A stretch of 64,000 nt of DNA from Mucilaginibacter xinganensis (GTDB taxonomy: Bacteria; Bacteroidota; Bacteroidia; Sphingobacteriales; Sphingobacteriaceae): positions 1 to 64,000 of the forward strand of contig JAMFSA010000194.1 in assembly GCA_026225055.1 (NCBI GenBank), in the 5' to 3' direction. The notes below the pieces were generated by a model. That model saw only the letters and a program-made list of their open reading frames with translations, was not told where the DNA came from and did no database searches. Both the position numbers and the translations under genes were made by a program. Positions 40,891-50,037 of the stretch are shown piece by piece (positions within the stretch are counted from its first letter, which is position 1; every line of letters starts with the position of its first letter).

Positions 40891-41334
40891 CTATTGCTTT
40901 TTGAGTTTATAGGTATAGATATTACTTCCGAGTGTTTTTATCAAAATCAAACTGTCTGATTTTATAACATAGCTATAAGAGCCATTCAACGTTAGATTGG
41001 TATCAAAGTTGTCCGGATGGGCTAATGTAGTGACAAATGTTACCTGGTCTCCTTGCAGTTTAAAGGTACCCTTATCGATTCCTCCTGGATAATTAGGATG
41101 TATAACGTTGCCTGCGGTATCTGTATAATTGGAACCGGAAATCGATGCCGTCACCGTATTAGTTATCGGTCCAGTTTTAAAAGCATCAATAGCTTCATTT
41201 GCATAAAACTGACCAGAATAGCGGCCATTCAATGAAACTTCTGGTTTAACGTTGGAATTTTTGCAGCCAAGTAAACCAGATGCAAGTAAAGTAACGATAA
41301 GATAATTTGTTTTTGCTGTTAATTTCATAGTCAT
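40891..41334 (-). CDS. putative lipoprotein
   Basis: A 147-residue protein with a lipoprotein signal (MKLTAKTNYLIVTLLASGLL followed by GCKN), then a beta-rich domain (SLNGRYSGQFYANEAIDAFK, VTFVTTLAHPDNFDTNLTL, SYSYVIKSDSLILI). The frame is open to 41412, but the ATG at 41334 (or 41328) places the signal peptide correctly. It resembles small lipocalin-like surface proteins; no function is assigned. The flanking 280-base and 130-base gaps hold nothing that I recognise. Confidence 0.65.
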   Translation of the reverse strand: MTMKLTAKTNYLIVTLLASGLLGCKNSNVKPEVSLNGRYSGQFYANEAIDAFKTGPITNTVTASISGSNYTDTAGNVIHPNYPGGIDKGTFKLQGDQVTFVTTLAHPDNFDTNLTLNGSYSYVIKSDSLILIKTLGSNIYTYKLKKQ

Positions 41335-41465
41335 TGTTTTAAATATTACGTATATAATGATCGATTTGCTACAGGCACACGTTAAAAAGAGACAGAAAAT
41401 GTCAGATAACAAGGTTAATATATCAGAAATTTCCTTTCGACTCTTGCATCAAGGCAGCGGCATCT

Positions 41466-42386
41466 TTAATGAAGCGTATTGATAAAATTGAAAATTGCCT
41501 CTGAAAACCATGTTGATTTTTCCTGGTATGAAGTATGCGCCCCCTCATAAAGAACTACCCTCTGATCCGGAAACCGCCATAATTTATACTGTTCAGGCCC
41601 CACTGCATAATCTCGTAAGCCGCTAATGACAAGAACCGGGCAATGGATGTTGCTTGTGTAGCTGATATAATTTTCGAAATACTCACTTATCTTCCAAACA
41701 TGACGCTGAAAATCCTGGTTGAGTTTTGGTGTTGAAGCGCTGATGAGTGAATCTTCCATATCTTGTTCGGCTTGGGAACTGAACATAATCTTATATTCGA
41801 TACCTTTTTTTGCCAGTTCCTTGTGTACAGCTATCATTTGATCAAATTTAGGCAGTTGCTGGTCAACTTTAATAGTGTCTTTTTGCTCTTCGAGTAGCCT
41901 TAATCCGTTATCAATGTGGCTTTGCAAACTTGAGTTCATATTTAAAGTGCAGTGCACATACATTAATGAACGGACGTGTTCAGGGTAATCTTTCGCGTAG
42001 GCAGTCATTAGTATTCCGCCAAAGGAATGGCCCATTATGTCCCACCTTTGTATCTTTAAGAATTCCCGTAATTCGTCAATGTCTTTTTCCATACGCTTGA
42101 TACTGTAATCATCATTCTTAGCAGAGCCGGAGCGCCCACTCCCCCGCTGGTCAAAATAAATCATATGCATTCGCTGCTCAATAGTTTTTGCTGCCGGTGT
42201 TACTTCAAATATATAACTGGTCAACCCCGGGCCTCCATGAACAAAAAGACACGACTTTCCTTTTCCGGAAATGTGAACATAGAGCTGCACACTGTCTGAA
42301 GTGGTGAAAAAAAAGTCTTTTTGCTGTGCATGGCCGGATTCAAATAAGGCTGTTAGTATTAAAAATATAATTAAAATCTGTTTCAT
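41466..42386 (-). CDS. secreted alpha/beta hydrolase
   Basis: A 306-residue alpha/beta hydrolase of the proline iminopeptidase-like group. A signal peptide (ILIIFLILTALFESGHAQ) is followed by LFVHGGPGLTSYIF (oxyanion HGGPG), YFDQRGSGRS, the nucleophile elbow GHSFGG, an aspartate in ISGLRDYAVGPEQ and the catalytic histidine in YEGAHTSYQE. It probably acts in the periplasm on peptides or esters. It stands alone between two genes of unrelated type. Confidence 0.83.
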   Translation of the reverse strand: MKQILIIFLILTALFESGHAQQKDFFFTTSDSVQLYVHISGKGKSCLFVHGGPGLTSYIFEVTPAAKTIEQRMHMIYFDQRGSGRSGSAKNDDYSIKRMEKDIDELREFLKIQRWDIMGHSFGGILMTAYAKDYPEHVRSLMYVHCTLNMNSSLQSHIDNGLRLLEEQKDTIKVDQQLPKFDQMIAVHKELAKKGIEYKIMFSSQAEQDMEDSLISASTPKLNQDFQRHVWKISEYFENYISYTSNIHCPVLVISGLRDYAVGPEQYKLWRFPDQRVVLYEGAHTSYQEKSTWFSEAIFNFINTLH

Positions 42387-42487
42387 ATTTTATACGACCT
42401 GCTTTTATTAAATTACGTTACACTAATTATAGTATTTCTTTAATATGGATTTAAATATTTGATAAAAGTTGCCAGGCCTCGCTATTT

Positions 42488-43102
42488 TTATTTCTGATGC
42501 TTCCAGAACCGGCCTTTTCCTTCGGTTATCCATGCCACGGCTTCCTCCATTCTTTTCTGCCGGGTCTCGTCGGTTTTCGCATCGGTGATCCAGACAATGT
42601 ATTCCTTGCGGAACGAGTTGGATTTACTTTCAAAAATTTCCTTTGCTCTGGGATGAGCAATTAATGCCGCTAACAAATAGTCAGGCGTTTCCAATACTTT
42701 AGGTTTGTCGTTTTCTGGCTTTGCCCTTTTTACCTTGATGCCTTTTTCGTTTAATTGGATGGCCTCTTTGAGCATAGCTACAAATTCATCATCTCGTGGC
42801 AGGTCCGCCATACCACCAACCTTTCCTAAAAATCTTTGAATGGGTTTTAGATCTTTATTGGCCTTCAGACGCGGATCGGTCATTAGTTCCCCTTTCAGAA
42901 ATGTGAAAGAACAATGATTTCTATACGCTGCAATCACAAACAAATGATCATTTTTATAATCGAAATGGGGAAACCCCCATTTAATAGCCTCAATTGCCTC
43001 CGGACAATACTGGTGAACAAGCTTGCGCCAATGTGTCAATACCGGCTTTGCGAATTCTGCCGCACTGGCGATGTAGTTATCTACATCTGCATTATAGTTC
43101 AT
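42488..43102 (-). CDS. DUF1801/YdeI-family protein
   Basis: A 204-residue protein. The N-terminal DUF1801 domain (VDNYIASAAEFAKPVLTHWR, AIKWGFPHFDYKND, CSFTFLKGELM) is followed by the YdeI tail (YLLAALIAHPRAKEIFESKS, FRKEYIVWITDAKTDETRQK, RMEEAVAWITEGKGRFWK). Members are frequent in cargo of this kind and are sometimes tied to cationic peptide or iron resistance. Its stop is followed by an unrelated gene. Confidence 0.82.
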   Translation of the reverse strand: MNYNADVDNYIASAAEFAKPVLTHWRKLVHQYCPEAIEAIKWGFPHFDYKNDHLFVIAAYRNHCSFTFLKGELMTDPRLKANKDLKPIQRFLGKVGGMADLPRDDEFVAMLKEAIQLNEKGIKVKRAKPENDKPKVLETPDYLLAALIAHPRAKEIFESKSNSFRKEYIVWITDAKTDETRQKRMEEAVAWITEGKGRFWKHQK

Positions 43103-43113
43103 AAGGGGGGCGT

Positions 43114-43521
43114 TTAAGATTGCGGAAACTGATTAATATCTACAAAAGCTATTTCCCATTTGTGGCCGTCGAGATCGGCAAAACTATGCTGGTACATAAA
43201 GCCATGATCCTGGGCCTCTTTATAGATCCTGCCGCCCAGTGACTCTGCTTTGCTGACAAACTGCTTTACCTCGTCTGGCGAAGCAGCATCTAGCGCGATT
43301 AGTACTTCTGTGGATTGTTGTGCATCACATACTTCAGTTTCAATAAAAGTTTTGAAGTAAGTATCGGTGAGCAGCATGACAAAGATGTTGTCACTTACAA
43401 CCATGCAACCACCTTTCTCATTAGTAAACTGGGGATTAAAAGAAAAGCCAAGATTTTGGAAGAACTCAATAGATGTTGCCAGGTTCTTCACTGGCAGATT
43501 GATAAATACTTTAGATGGCAT
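43114..43521 (-). CDS. VOC-family glyoxalase-like protein
   Basis: A 135-residue vicinal-oxygen-chelate protein: FINLPVKNLATSIEFFQNLG, GGCMVVSDNIFVMLLTD, EVLIALDAASPDEVKQFV and YQHSFADLDGHKWEIAFV. The metal-binding ends fit a glyoxalase or bleomycin-resistance fold. I use the ATG at 43521 (MPSKVFINLP), the natural start of the first strand. It precedes the DUF1801/YdeI gene by 11 bases on the same strand and forms an operon with it. Confidence 0.82.
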   Translation of the reverse strand: MPSKVFINLPVKNLATSIEFFQNLGFSFNPQFTNEKGGCMVVSDNIFVMLLTDTYFKTFIETEVCDAQQSTEVLIALDAASPDEVKQFVSKAESLGGRIYKEAQDHGFMYQHSFADLDGHKWEIAFVDINQFPQS

Positions 43522-43608
43522 AATAATTAATTTTTGATCGTGCAAATAAACTCAACCAGTCGCAAAACATTTTGGTCGAAAACTTGGATAATCAGGTCAA
43601 TTTAATTA

Positions 43609-44505
43609 TTAGCGGCGTTTCCGGAACTCCGATGGTGATAAACCGATGTGTTTTTTGAAAAATTTGCCAAAATTAGCCGGGTCTGAAAAATTAAGCTGGT
43701 AGGCGATTTCTGCGATTCCCAGATCGGTATATTGAATGAGTGACCTTGCTTCAGCAGCCAGGCGTCCAACAATAAAGCTAAGCGCGTTTTTGCCGCTTAC
43801 TTGTTTGATGGACTGCGAAAGGTAGTTGGCAGTTACCGAAAGCATCGCCGCATATTGCTGCACGCCGCGTTGCTCAATATAATGGTTATCGATCAACTGG
43901 ATAAATTTACGCAGTAGCATTTGCTGTGTATTGGCAGGGAAATTCTCTTTTTTCTTCTCCAGCATAAAGTCGTTCAAATAACAAAATAAGCCAAGCAGTT
44001 TTATTTTGGCTTCCATATGTTCAGTTTGAGATGATCTTTTATATGCGTCAAATACCACTTCAAAGTGCGTTGCTAGCTGGTCAAATGTGACATGGTCAAA
44101 CTTAAACAGGTTGGTATGCAGGAGATCAAATAAAGGGAATTGCTGATGAAAATCGGGCTTAAAGAAAGAGAAGCATTCTCGTTTAAAATAAATAACATAT
44201 CCTTCCAGTGCATTGTTATGCGCAAAACTGTAAACGAGGTCAGGAGAATGAAAGACCAAATAGGAGTCGGGATCTTGCACGGATTGGTCGCCATAATTAA
44301 CTTCGATCTTACCAGAATTGAACAGTAAAGCGAAGAAATAAAATGACCGTTTAAAAGGCGGTCGGTAAACCTCAATATCCTGACCGAGTTTTTTTAGGCG
44401 CAGACAATAAAAATCTGGATCGGCCGTCTGTGCGGGCCACGGTATAGAGGCAAGAAAGTCGTTAATTTCGGTATAATAAGGAAGGACTCGTTTTGTTTTC
44501 TCCAT
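43609..44505 (-). CDS. AraC-family regulator
   Basis: A 298-residue AraC-type regulator with an N-terminal cupin-like sensor domain and a C-terminal double helix-turn-helix: MLSVTANYLSQSIKQVSGKN, AEARSLIQYTDLGIAEIAYQ, LNFSDPANFGKFFKKHIGLS, PSEFRKRR. The ATG at 44505 (MEKTKRV) is preferred to 44535. The nearest downstream genes are the VOC and YdeI genes, 64 bases away, which it may regulate. Confidence 0.87.
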   Translation of the reverse strand: MEKTKRVLPYYTEINDFLASIPWPAQTADPDFYCLRLKKLGQDIEVYRPPFKRSFYFFALLFNSGKIEVNYGDQSVQDPDSYLVFHSPDLVYSFAHNNALEGYVIYFKRECFSFFKPDFHQQFPLFDLLHTNLFKFDHVTFDQLATHFEVVFDAYKRSSQTEHMEAKIKLLGLFCYLNDFMLEKKKENFPANTQQMLLRKFIQLIDNHYIEQRGVQQYAAMLSVTANYLSQSIKQVSGKNALSFIVGRLAAEARSLIQYTDLGIAEIAYQLNFSDPANFGKFFKKHIGLSPSEFRKRR

Positions 44506-44584
44506 AAAATAGATTACAAGTGTGTTCAATGGCATAAATAGTTATATCTCTTTAATAAAACAAATTTGCGGCCTAGATATAGAC

Positions 44585-46063
44585 TTACACAACTTTGTCC
44601 ACTGCTTTTTTCAGTATATCAACCCCTTGGCCAAGCTCCTTTGCATTTAACGAGGCATATCCGATCCGAATAAAGCTTTGATTAGCAGACTTATAAAAGT
44701 AATCGACCCCATTGCTAACAGTCAGGTGCATCTCTGCCGCTTTCTTTGCAACATTCGCTGCTTTGATGCCATCCCGGTATTTCAGCCAAATCGCAAATCC
44801 ACCGTCAGGTATTTTAAAAGATATTTGTTCACCGAGCTTTTCCCGGAGCAGGCCGCAAAGAATGTCCCGCCGCTCATGATATATCTTGTTGACCTTTTTA
44901 AGATGCCTGCCGATATCCCCATTATTTAAAAGGCTGGCCATTGCTTCCTCCAGTAGTTGTTCGCCCTGACGGTCAATCATCCTGCGCAGCTTTGCAAGCT
45001 GGATGATCAGGTTTTGTGGCGCCACCACGAAACCTATACGGATGCCAGGCGCTATCGTTTTACAAAATGAGCCCACATAAATAACACTGCCGTAATAATC
45101 GGCGCTGCATAGCGGTAAAATAGGGCTGCTGGCGTAATGAAAATCATAATCGTAATCATCTTCAACGATCGCAAACTTATACTTCATGCTCAGCTCGAGC
45201 AACTGCATTCGACGTTCGGAACTTAACGTCACTGTAGTTGGCCGATGGTGATGAGGTATCACATACAGTATTTTTACTTTCTTCTTTTTGCAGATGTCTT
45301 CCACTGCGTCAAGGTCGATACCCATTTCATCGACAGGGACAAGGGCCAGCTCAGCTCCTGCCTGCTCAAAAACCTCGTTGGCTGCCGGATAACCTGGGTC
45401 GCCAGCAATGACCGTATCACCTTTGCTGAGCAAAATCTGTGCAATAAGATAGATAGCCATTTGTACGCCTTTGGTTACCAGGATATCTGCGGCAGACGCC
45501 TGCACTCCTCTTGTCTCAAACAAGAAACGCGCCAGCTCAGTACGAAGGTTTTCTGAACCTTGCTCCGGCCCGTACATCAAATACCTGGGTGTAAAATGAT
45601 AACCACCGAATCGCCGGTACTCCCTGGCCATCAATTCAATGGGCGCGAGCCTCGTATCCGGAAACCCATCATTGAATACCAGGTTGCTTTCCGGGTTCCG
45701 TTTAAACATATGCTGTGTGGTAATCTTATCTGTGAACTGGTATAAGGTTTCGGTGGCGATCCCAACGCGCGGCACCATGTTCGCAATGTACCGAGGCGAT
45801 ACCTCGGGCAGGTTCCTAGCCACGAAGACCCCTTTTCTCGGATACACATCTACCCAGCTTTGTGCGTAGAGTTCATCATAGGCAGCGACCACCGTTTTAC
45901 GATGAATATTTAAACTTTTGGCAAGCACACGACTGGGCGGTAATGCAGTCCCGGGTTTTAGCGTGCCCTGGCGTATATAGGCAATGATCCCGTTCGTCAC
46001 CTGGAGATAGACAGCTACCGGAAGCGCTTTATCTATTTTCAATAAACCTTCTATGACTTTCAT
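44585..46063 (-). CDS. MocR-type GntR/aminotransferase fusion regulator
   Basis: A 492-residue MocR/PdxR regulator. An N-terminal GntR winged helix (YLQVTNGIIAYIRQGTLKPG, TALPPSRVLAKSLNIHRKTV) is joined to a fold-type-I aminotransferase domain (ADILVTKGVQMAIYLIAQIL, GDPGYPAANEVFEQAGAEL, VEDDYDYDFHY). The PLP lysine is in GSFCKTIAPGIRIGFV. These proteins sense PLP or amino acid derivatives. It is divergent from the DoxX operon, and repeated TGGACT motifs lie between. Confidence 0.87.
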   Translation of the reverse strand: MKVIEGLLKIDKALPVAVYLQVTNGIIAYIRQGTLKPGTALPPSRVLAKSLNIHRKTVVAAYDELYAQSWVDVYPRKGVFVARNLPEVSPRYIANMVPRVGIATETLYQFTDKITTQHMFKRNPESNLVFNDGFPDTRLAPIELMAREYRRFGGYHFTPRYLMYGPEQGSENLRTELARFLFETRGVQASAADILVTKGVQMAIYLIAQILLSKGDTVIAGDPGYPAANEVFEQAGAELALVPVDEMGIDLDAVEDICKKKKVKILYVIPHHHRPTTVTLSSERRMQLLELSMKYKFAIVEDDYDYDFHYASSPILPLCSADYYGSVIYVGSFCKTIAPGIRIGFVVAPQNLIIQLAKLRRMIDRQGEQLLEEAMASLLNNGDIGRHLKKVNKIYHERRDILCGLLREKLGEQISFKIPDGGFAIWLKYRDGIKAANVAKKAAEMHLTVSNGVDYFYKSANQSFIRIGYASLNAKELGQGVDILKKAVDKVV

Positions 46064-46065
46064 TC

Positions 46066-46108
46066 TGGACTACCTTATTTGTGTTTTTTGGACTATATAG
46101 ATAGACCA
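46066..46108. promoter_or_regulatory. MocR operator candidate
   Basis: TGGACT occurs as a direct repeat at 46066-46071 and 46089-46094, and an inverted partner AGACCA at 46103-46108. Direct plus inverted repeats in a divergent gap match how MocR/PdxR proteins bind. A near-consensus -7 box, TACTTTTA (46118-46125), follows for the DoxX operon. Confidence 0.5.
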
Positions 46109-46144
46109 AATCTACAATACTTTTAGTCAAAAAAAAAAAGTATA

Positions 46145-46633
46145 ATGAAAAAGACAATTGTTATTCAACTGATTTCAGTTTACCTGCGCCTCTCAATTGG
46201 CATAGTTTATCTATGGGAGGTAGCAGATCGCCTGGGTATCCTCGGGGCAAATGGACAGCCACATGTAGGTTGGGGCGACTGGACACATTTCCTGTCCTAC
46301 GCTGAAAAGGTGATGGCGTTCCTGCCAGGCGGTTTGATACCTTTTCTCGCTATTATCGCCTCGGTCGGCGAAGCAGGCTTCGGCCTGCTGCTGGTTCTGG
46401 GACTTTTTACCAGGTTTGCAGCCGTGGGCAGCGGATTATTAAGCGGAGCTTTCGCCATTTCGATGGCCATTTCATTTGGTATTGATGCTCCTTTTGCCTA
46501 CTCGGTATTTGCCCTTAGCGCGGGAAGCCTGCTATTGGCCACTTTGCCTGCCTATCGCTGGAGCCTGGACGGCCTAACGCTTCGCCACCATCAAATGTCA
46601 TCTAAGTTAACTGAATTAACGACCGTCTCATGA
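46145..46633 (+). CDS. DoxX-family membrane protein
   Basis: A 162-residue DoxX-family protein with about four membrane segments (SVYLRLSIGIVYLWEVADRL, IPFLAIIASVGEAGFGLLLV, LGLFTRFAAVGSGLLSGAFA, AYSVFALSAGSLLLATLPAY). DoxX proteins are linked to redox stress or small-molecule metabolism. It starts a four-gene plus-strand operon and overlaps the next gene by four bases. Divergent MocR is the likely regulator. Confidence 0.82.
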   Translation: MKKTIVIQLISVYLRLSIGIVYLWEVADRLGILGANGQPHVGWGDWTHFLSYAEKVMAFLPGGLIPFLAIIASVGEAGFGLLLVLGLFTRFAAVGSGLLSGAFAISMAISFGIDAPFAYSVFALSAGSLLLATLPAYRWSLDGLTLRHHQMSSKLTELTTVS

Positions 46634-47055
46634 AAGCAAACCTGATTTACAAAACGACAGGCCTCTTCCTTTTGTTGTTAACGTTTAACCTGTGTCTTTT
46701 TGCGCAGGCCCATATCATTGCGCCGATCACTGATACGACGATACTCAAAGTGTTGATCAACACTCGGGGAATCCATAATAAAAATGTGAAAATGGAAATG
46801 GTAACCTTTTCACCGGGCAGTTCGTCATCTGCCCACCGGCACCCCTGCCCTACTTTCGGCTATGTATTGGAGGGTAAAATTGAATCAGTCTTCGAAGGGG
46901 TGCACCACCTTTATAAAAAAGGCGATTCCTTTTATGAGAAACCTTATGGCCTGCATTCGGTCACGCGGAACAATGATCCGTCAAAGCCCGCAATATTACT
47001 GATCTTTTATCTCAATGACCCATCAAAGCCCACCTCAATTCACCTTAAAAAATAA
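46630..47055 (+). CDS. secreted cupin-domain protein
   Basis: A 141-residue protein with a signal peptide (TTGLFLLLLTFNLCLFAQ) and a cupin core: VKMEMVTFSPGSSSSAHRHP, CPTFGYVLEGKIESVF, YKKGDSFYEKPYGLHSVTRN. The two histidines of HRHP and the final His fit a metal site. It is coupled by four bases to doxX and followed by a transporter. Its ligand is unknown. Confidence 0.83.
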   Translation: MKANLIYKTTGLFLLLLTFNLCLFAQAHIIAPITDTTILKVLINTRGIHNKNVKMEMVTFSPGSSSSAHRHPCPTFGYVLEGKIESVFEGVHHLYKKGDSFYEKPYGLHSVTRNNDPSKPAILLIFYLNDPSKPTSIHLKK

Positions 47056-47059
47056 GCTC

Positions 47060-48049
47060 ATGAACACACCATCAAATAAAGCTTCCACGCTGCTCGTTAT
47101 CCTGGCATTCGCAACGGTATTTAGCGTATGGGGCTCCACCTATTTCTTTATCAGCCTCGCGCTGCATGGCTTTCCGCCCATGCTGATGGGAGCTATTCGC
47201 TTCCTCTCCGCCGGTATTTTGATGATGGCCTGGTGCGCACTGAAAGGTGACCGTTTGTGGAACAAAAAGGATGTCGCCCGTGCCGCAGTGAGCGGTTTAC
47301 TCATGCTTTTTGTAGCCATGGGATTGGTGATCCTTGCCGAGCGTAGTATATCTTCAGCGATGGTGGCCATCATGATATCCGCTAACCCTCTATGGTTCGT
47401 TGTGCTTGACCGGTCGAACCGGGCCGTAAATCTCAAAACCAAAACAACTGTCTACGGACTGGTTCTTGGTTTTATCGGGATTGTCCTGCTATTTAGCGGG
47501 GCCGTCACGAAAACTACACTGGGTAATATGAATCACCAGAGATTTTTCGGGTTCCTCATGATGATCGCCAGTCCTATCGCCTGGTCAGCAGGCAGCCTTT
47601 ATTCAAAAAAGAATTCGGGTACTGCTCCGGCACGACTAACGGCAGCCTGGCAAATGGTCATTGCCGGCCTGGCCTATCTGCCCGCAGCGGCCATCCACCA
47701 TGAGTTTTCTACATTTCATGCAGGCGAGGTACCGTTGAAGGCTTGGCTGGCTATGGGATATCTTATTATATTCGGCTCTATTGCTGCATTCAGCGCCTAT
47801 ATCTGGCTGTTAAAGGTCCGGACCGCTGCACAAGTAAGCATGTTTGCCTATGTTAATCCCGTCATCGCCGTATTGCTGGGCGTGCTTTTTGCTAAAGAAA
47901 ACATTTCAGGATTACAGGTCTTTGGACTAGCGGTAATTCTTTCCAGCGTGCTGCTGGTCAATCTGTCCAAATATGGCGCCCCGGACGTCAAAAAGTTCGG
48001 ATCTAGGTTATTCATATATAAAAAACGATTAAACAAACAAGTATTATGA
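47060..48049 (+). CDS. EamA/DMT-family transporter
   Basis: A 329-residue drug/metabolite transporter with about ten membrane segments and two EamA repeats: FATVFSVWGSTYFFISLALH, MLMGAIRFLSAGILMMAWCA, PIAWSAGSLYSKKNSG and FAYVNPVIAVLLGVLFAKEN. The ATG at 47060 is used; the earlier ATG at 47015 lies inside the cupin gene. It probably exports a metabolite or toxic compound. It overlaps the next gene by four bases (ATGA). Confidence 0.86.
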   Translation: MNTPSNKASTLLVILAFATVFSVWGSTYFFISLALHGFPPMLMGAIRFLSAGILMMAWCALKGDRLWNKKDVARAAVSGLLMLFVAMGLVILAERSISSAMVAIMISANPLWFVVLDRSNRAVNLKTKTTVYGLVLGFIGIVLLFSGAVTKTTLGNMNHQRFFGFLMMIASPIAWSAGSLYSKKNSGTAPARLTAAWQMVIAGLAYLPAAAIHHEFSTFHAGEVPLKAWLAMGYLIIFGSIAAFSAYIWLLKVRTAAQVSMFAYVNPVIAVLLGVLFAKENISGLQVFGLAVILSSVLLVNLSKYGAPDVKKFGSRLFIYKKRLNKQVL

Positions 48050-48486
48050 AAACACGAATGAATATCAACGATGCAGAACCCCGTATCTACCAGGCCATGG
48101 CGGTAGCCGACAAACAACTGCCCGCATTCGACCTTGACGCAAAATTGCAGGAGCTGATCAGGGTAAGGATATCGCAGATCAATGGCTGCGGCTACTGCAT
48201 CGATTATCATACCCAGGACGCGCTTAAATTGGGAGAAACGGCGCAACGGTTGTTCGCGCTGGCTGCCTGGTGGGAAACCCCATTCTTTACGGAAGAAGAA
48301 CAGGCAGTCCTTCGGCTTGCAGAGGAGGTAACCAATATCTCGGCACATGGTGTATCCGATAACACCTATGATACTGCATTGAAATTATTGGGTGAGCAAA
48401 AGCTGGCGCAGGTAATCTTTGTCACCGTAACCATCAACAGCTGGAACCGTATCGCCATCTCTATGCACATGATCGCTGGTGAATAA
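48046..48486 (+). CDS. AhpD/carboxymuconolactone decarboxylase-family protein
   Basis: A 146-residue AhpD-like protein. The redox motif C-x2-C-x3-H is in INGCGYCIDYHTQDALKLG, with ETPFFTEEEQAVLRLAEEVT and NSWNRIAISMH behind it. Such proteins act as thiol peroxidase partners or stress factors. It is the last gene of the DoxX-cupin-EamA-AhpD operon, coupled to the transporter by a four-base overlap. Confidence 0.86.
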   Translation: MKTRMNINDAEPRIYQAMAVADKQLPAFDLDAKLQELIRVRISQINGCGYCIDYHTQDALKLGETAQRLFALAAWWETPFFTEEEQAVLRLAEEVTNISAHGVSDNTYDTALKLLGEQKLAQVIFVTVTINSWNRIAISMHMIAGE

Positions 48487-48521
48487 TCTGATTTGTGGAT
48501 TAACTATTAAAACTTACTAAA

Positions 48522-49400
48522 ATGAAATATCAAACAATATGTACGGCTTGCGGAACAGGATTCCAGGATGACAGTCGGCTTGCTGAACTGTGTCCGATTT
48601 GCAATGATGACCGCCAATTCATCCCCCTGGCAGGACAGCGCTGGACAAGTAGTTCCGCGCTGAAAGAAAATCACTGCAATAAGATTACGCAGCTGAATGA
48701 GCGACTCTATACTATTAAAACCGAACCTGAATTCGCGATTGGCCAACGTTGTTTCTTGGTTACTTCGCCAAAAGGCAATGTGTTATGGGATTGTATATCG
48801 TTGCTGGATGAACAAACCGTCGATTTTATCCGGTCAAAAGGCGGCTTAAGCGCCATCGCTTTTTCCCATCCTCACTTTTATACGACAATGAATCAATGGG
48901 CCAGCGTATTTGATTGCCCGGTCTATATTCATCACAGCGACAAAAAATTTGTTTCTTATAAAACTGATGCAATCCGGTTTTGGGAAGGCGATTCACTGGT
49001 TTTATGGGACGATATCTGCATTGTTCATACGGGCGGCCACTTTCCCGGAAGCTGCATGCTTTCGGTAAAAGGGCTTTCTCTAGAAGGTACGATGCTTTGC
49101 GGTGATTCGCTCTACATCTCAAGAAGCAGGCGGCATACTGCGGTGATGTTCAGTTACCCCAACCAGATCATGTTGCCCAAAGCCGACTTCCATGCCTTCT
49201 ATTACAAGGTGATCAAGCTCAAATTTGACACTTTACATGGCGCCTCCTTTGACGGGCAAAGCCTTTTGGGAAATGCCTATCCCATTTTTATGGACAGTAT
49301 GGAGCAGTATTTGGAAAACTACGGTATTGCGGCGGTCGAACCTCTTAAAAAATCCCTGTCAAAAGCCCAAACGGATATACTAACAGTAAACAAGATATAA
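48522..49400 (+). CDS. zinc-ribbon MBL-fold hydrolase
   Basis: A 292-residue protein. A zinc ribbon (CTACGTGF, then CPICNDD) at the N-terminus is followed by a metallo-beta-lactamase fold: FLVTSPKGNVLWDCISLLDE, AFSHPHFYTTMNQWASVF, HTGGHFPGSCML and GTMLCGDSLYI. The usual HxHxDH motif is reduced to HPHFYTT, so metal binding is atypical. It is followed two bases later by a Crp/Fnr regulator in the same direction. Confidence 0.78.
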   Translation: MKYQTICTACGTGFQDDSRLAELCPICNDDRQFIPLAGQRWTSSSALKENHCNKITQLNERLYTIKTEPEFAIGQRCFLVTSPKGNVLWDCISLLDEQTVDFIRSKGGLSAIAFSHPHFYTTMNQWASVFDCPVYIHHSDKKFVSYKTDAIRFWEGDSLVLWDDICIVHTGGHFPGSCMLSVKGLSLEGTMLCGDSLYISRSRRHTAVMFSYPNQIMLPKADFHAFYYKVIKLKFDTLHGASFDGQSLLGNAYPIFMDSMEQYLENYGIAAVEPLKKSLSKAQTDILTVNKI

Positions 49401-49402
49401 AA

Positions 49403-49969
49403 ATGCAAACAGCGCTTAAGACCTTTATCGGCAATTACGCAAATATCGAAGAAGAAAAATTAGATGCCATAGTAGGAAAATTCCGACAACGTACGGTGAA
49501 GAAAAATGATTTCCTGCTGCGCCAAGGCTCAGTTTGCAGGGAAGTTATTTTTGTGCAAGAGGGCTGTTTGCGGTTGTATTATTTAGCAGATCATGTGGAA
49601 ATATCGGTTTGGTTTGCCTTTAAGCATTCTTCAGCTATTGAGATGTATAGCTTCATTAGCGAGAAGCCTTCGGATTATTTCTTACAAGCTATCGAGGAAT
49701 CAACGGTTTGGTATCTCCCTAAAAAGGAATTAATTCAGATATACGGCAAATATCCAGTAATGCAGGAGGTCATGCGTAATCTTTGGGAAGATGTGATTCT
49801 AAATCTGCTTGAACGTTTTACATCACTCCAAAGAGAATCAGCCGAACAACGCTATCTCGAATTGTTAAAGAAGCCGGTATTTATGCATAAAATCCCTCAA
49901 AAATACCTGGCCTCCTTTATCGGAGTCACCCCGACATCATTAAGCAGGATAAGAAAAGGTATCCGTTAG
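49403..49969 (+). CDS. Crp/Fnr-family regulator
   Basis: A 188-residue regulator with an N-terminal cyclic-nucleotide-binding-like barrel (KKNDFLLRQGSVCREVIFVQ, EGCLRLYY) and a C-terminal helix-turn-helix (IPQKYLASFIGVTPTSLSRI, RKGIR). The glycine and arginine of a cAMP pocket are not obvious, so the ligand is unclear. It forms an operon with the MBL-fold gene, which it may control. It ends 68 bases before a peptidase gene. Confidence 0.86.
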   Translation: MQTALKTFIGNYANIEEEKLDAIVGKFRQRTVKKNDFLLRQGSVCREVIFVQEGCLRLYYLADHVEISVWFAFKHSSAIEMYSFISEKPSDYFLQAIEESTVWYLPKKELIQIYGKYPVMQEVMRNLWEDVILNLLERFTSLQRESAEQRYLELLKKPVFMHKIPQKYLASFIGVTPTSLSRIRKGIR

Positions 49970-50037
49970 CAATTTGTTGTCATAGGGCAATTTTGTTTTC
50001 ATCGTTAACGGCTAATTTGCGCCATTAAATTATAATT

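Noticed and set aside
38405..43600. Similarity between AACTTGGATAA stretches near 38410 and 43575
   Set aside because: The match is under 30 bases with gaps in AT-rich sequence, within what chance could give.
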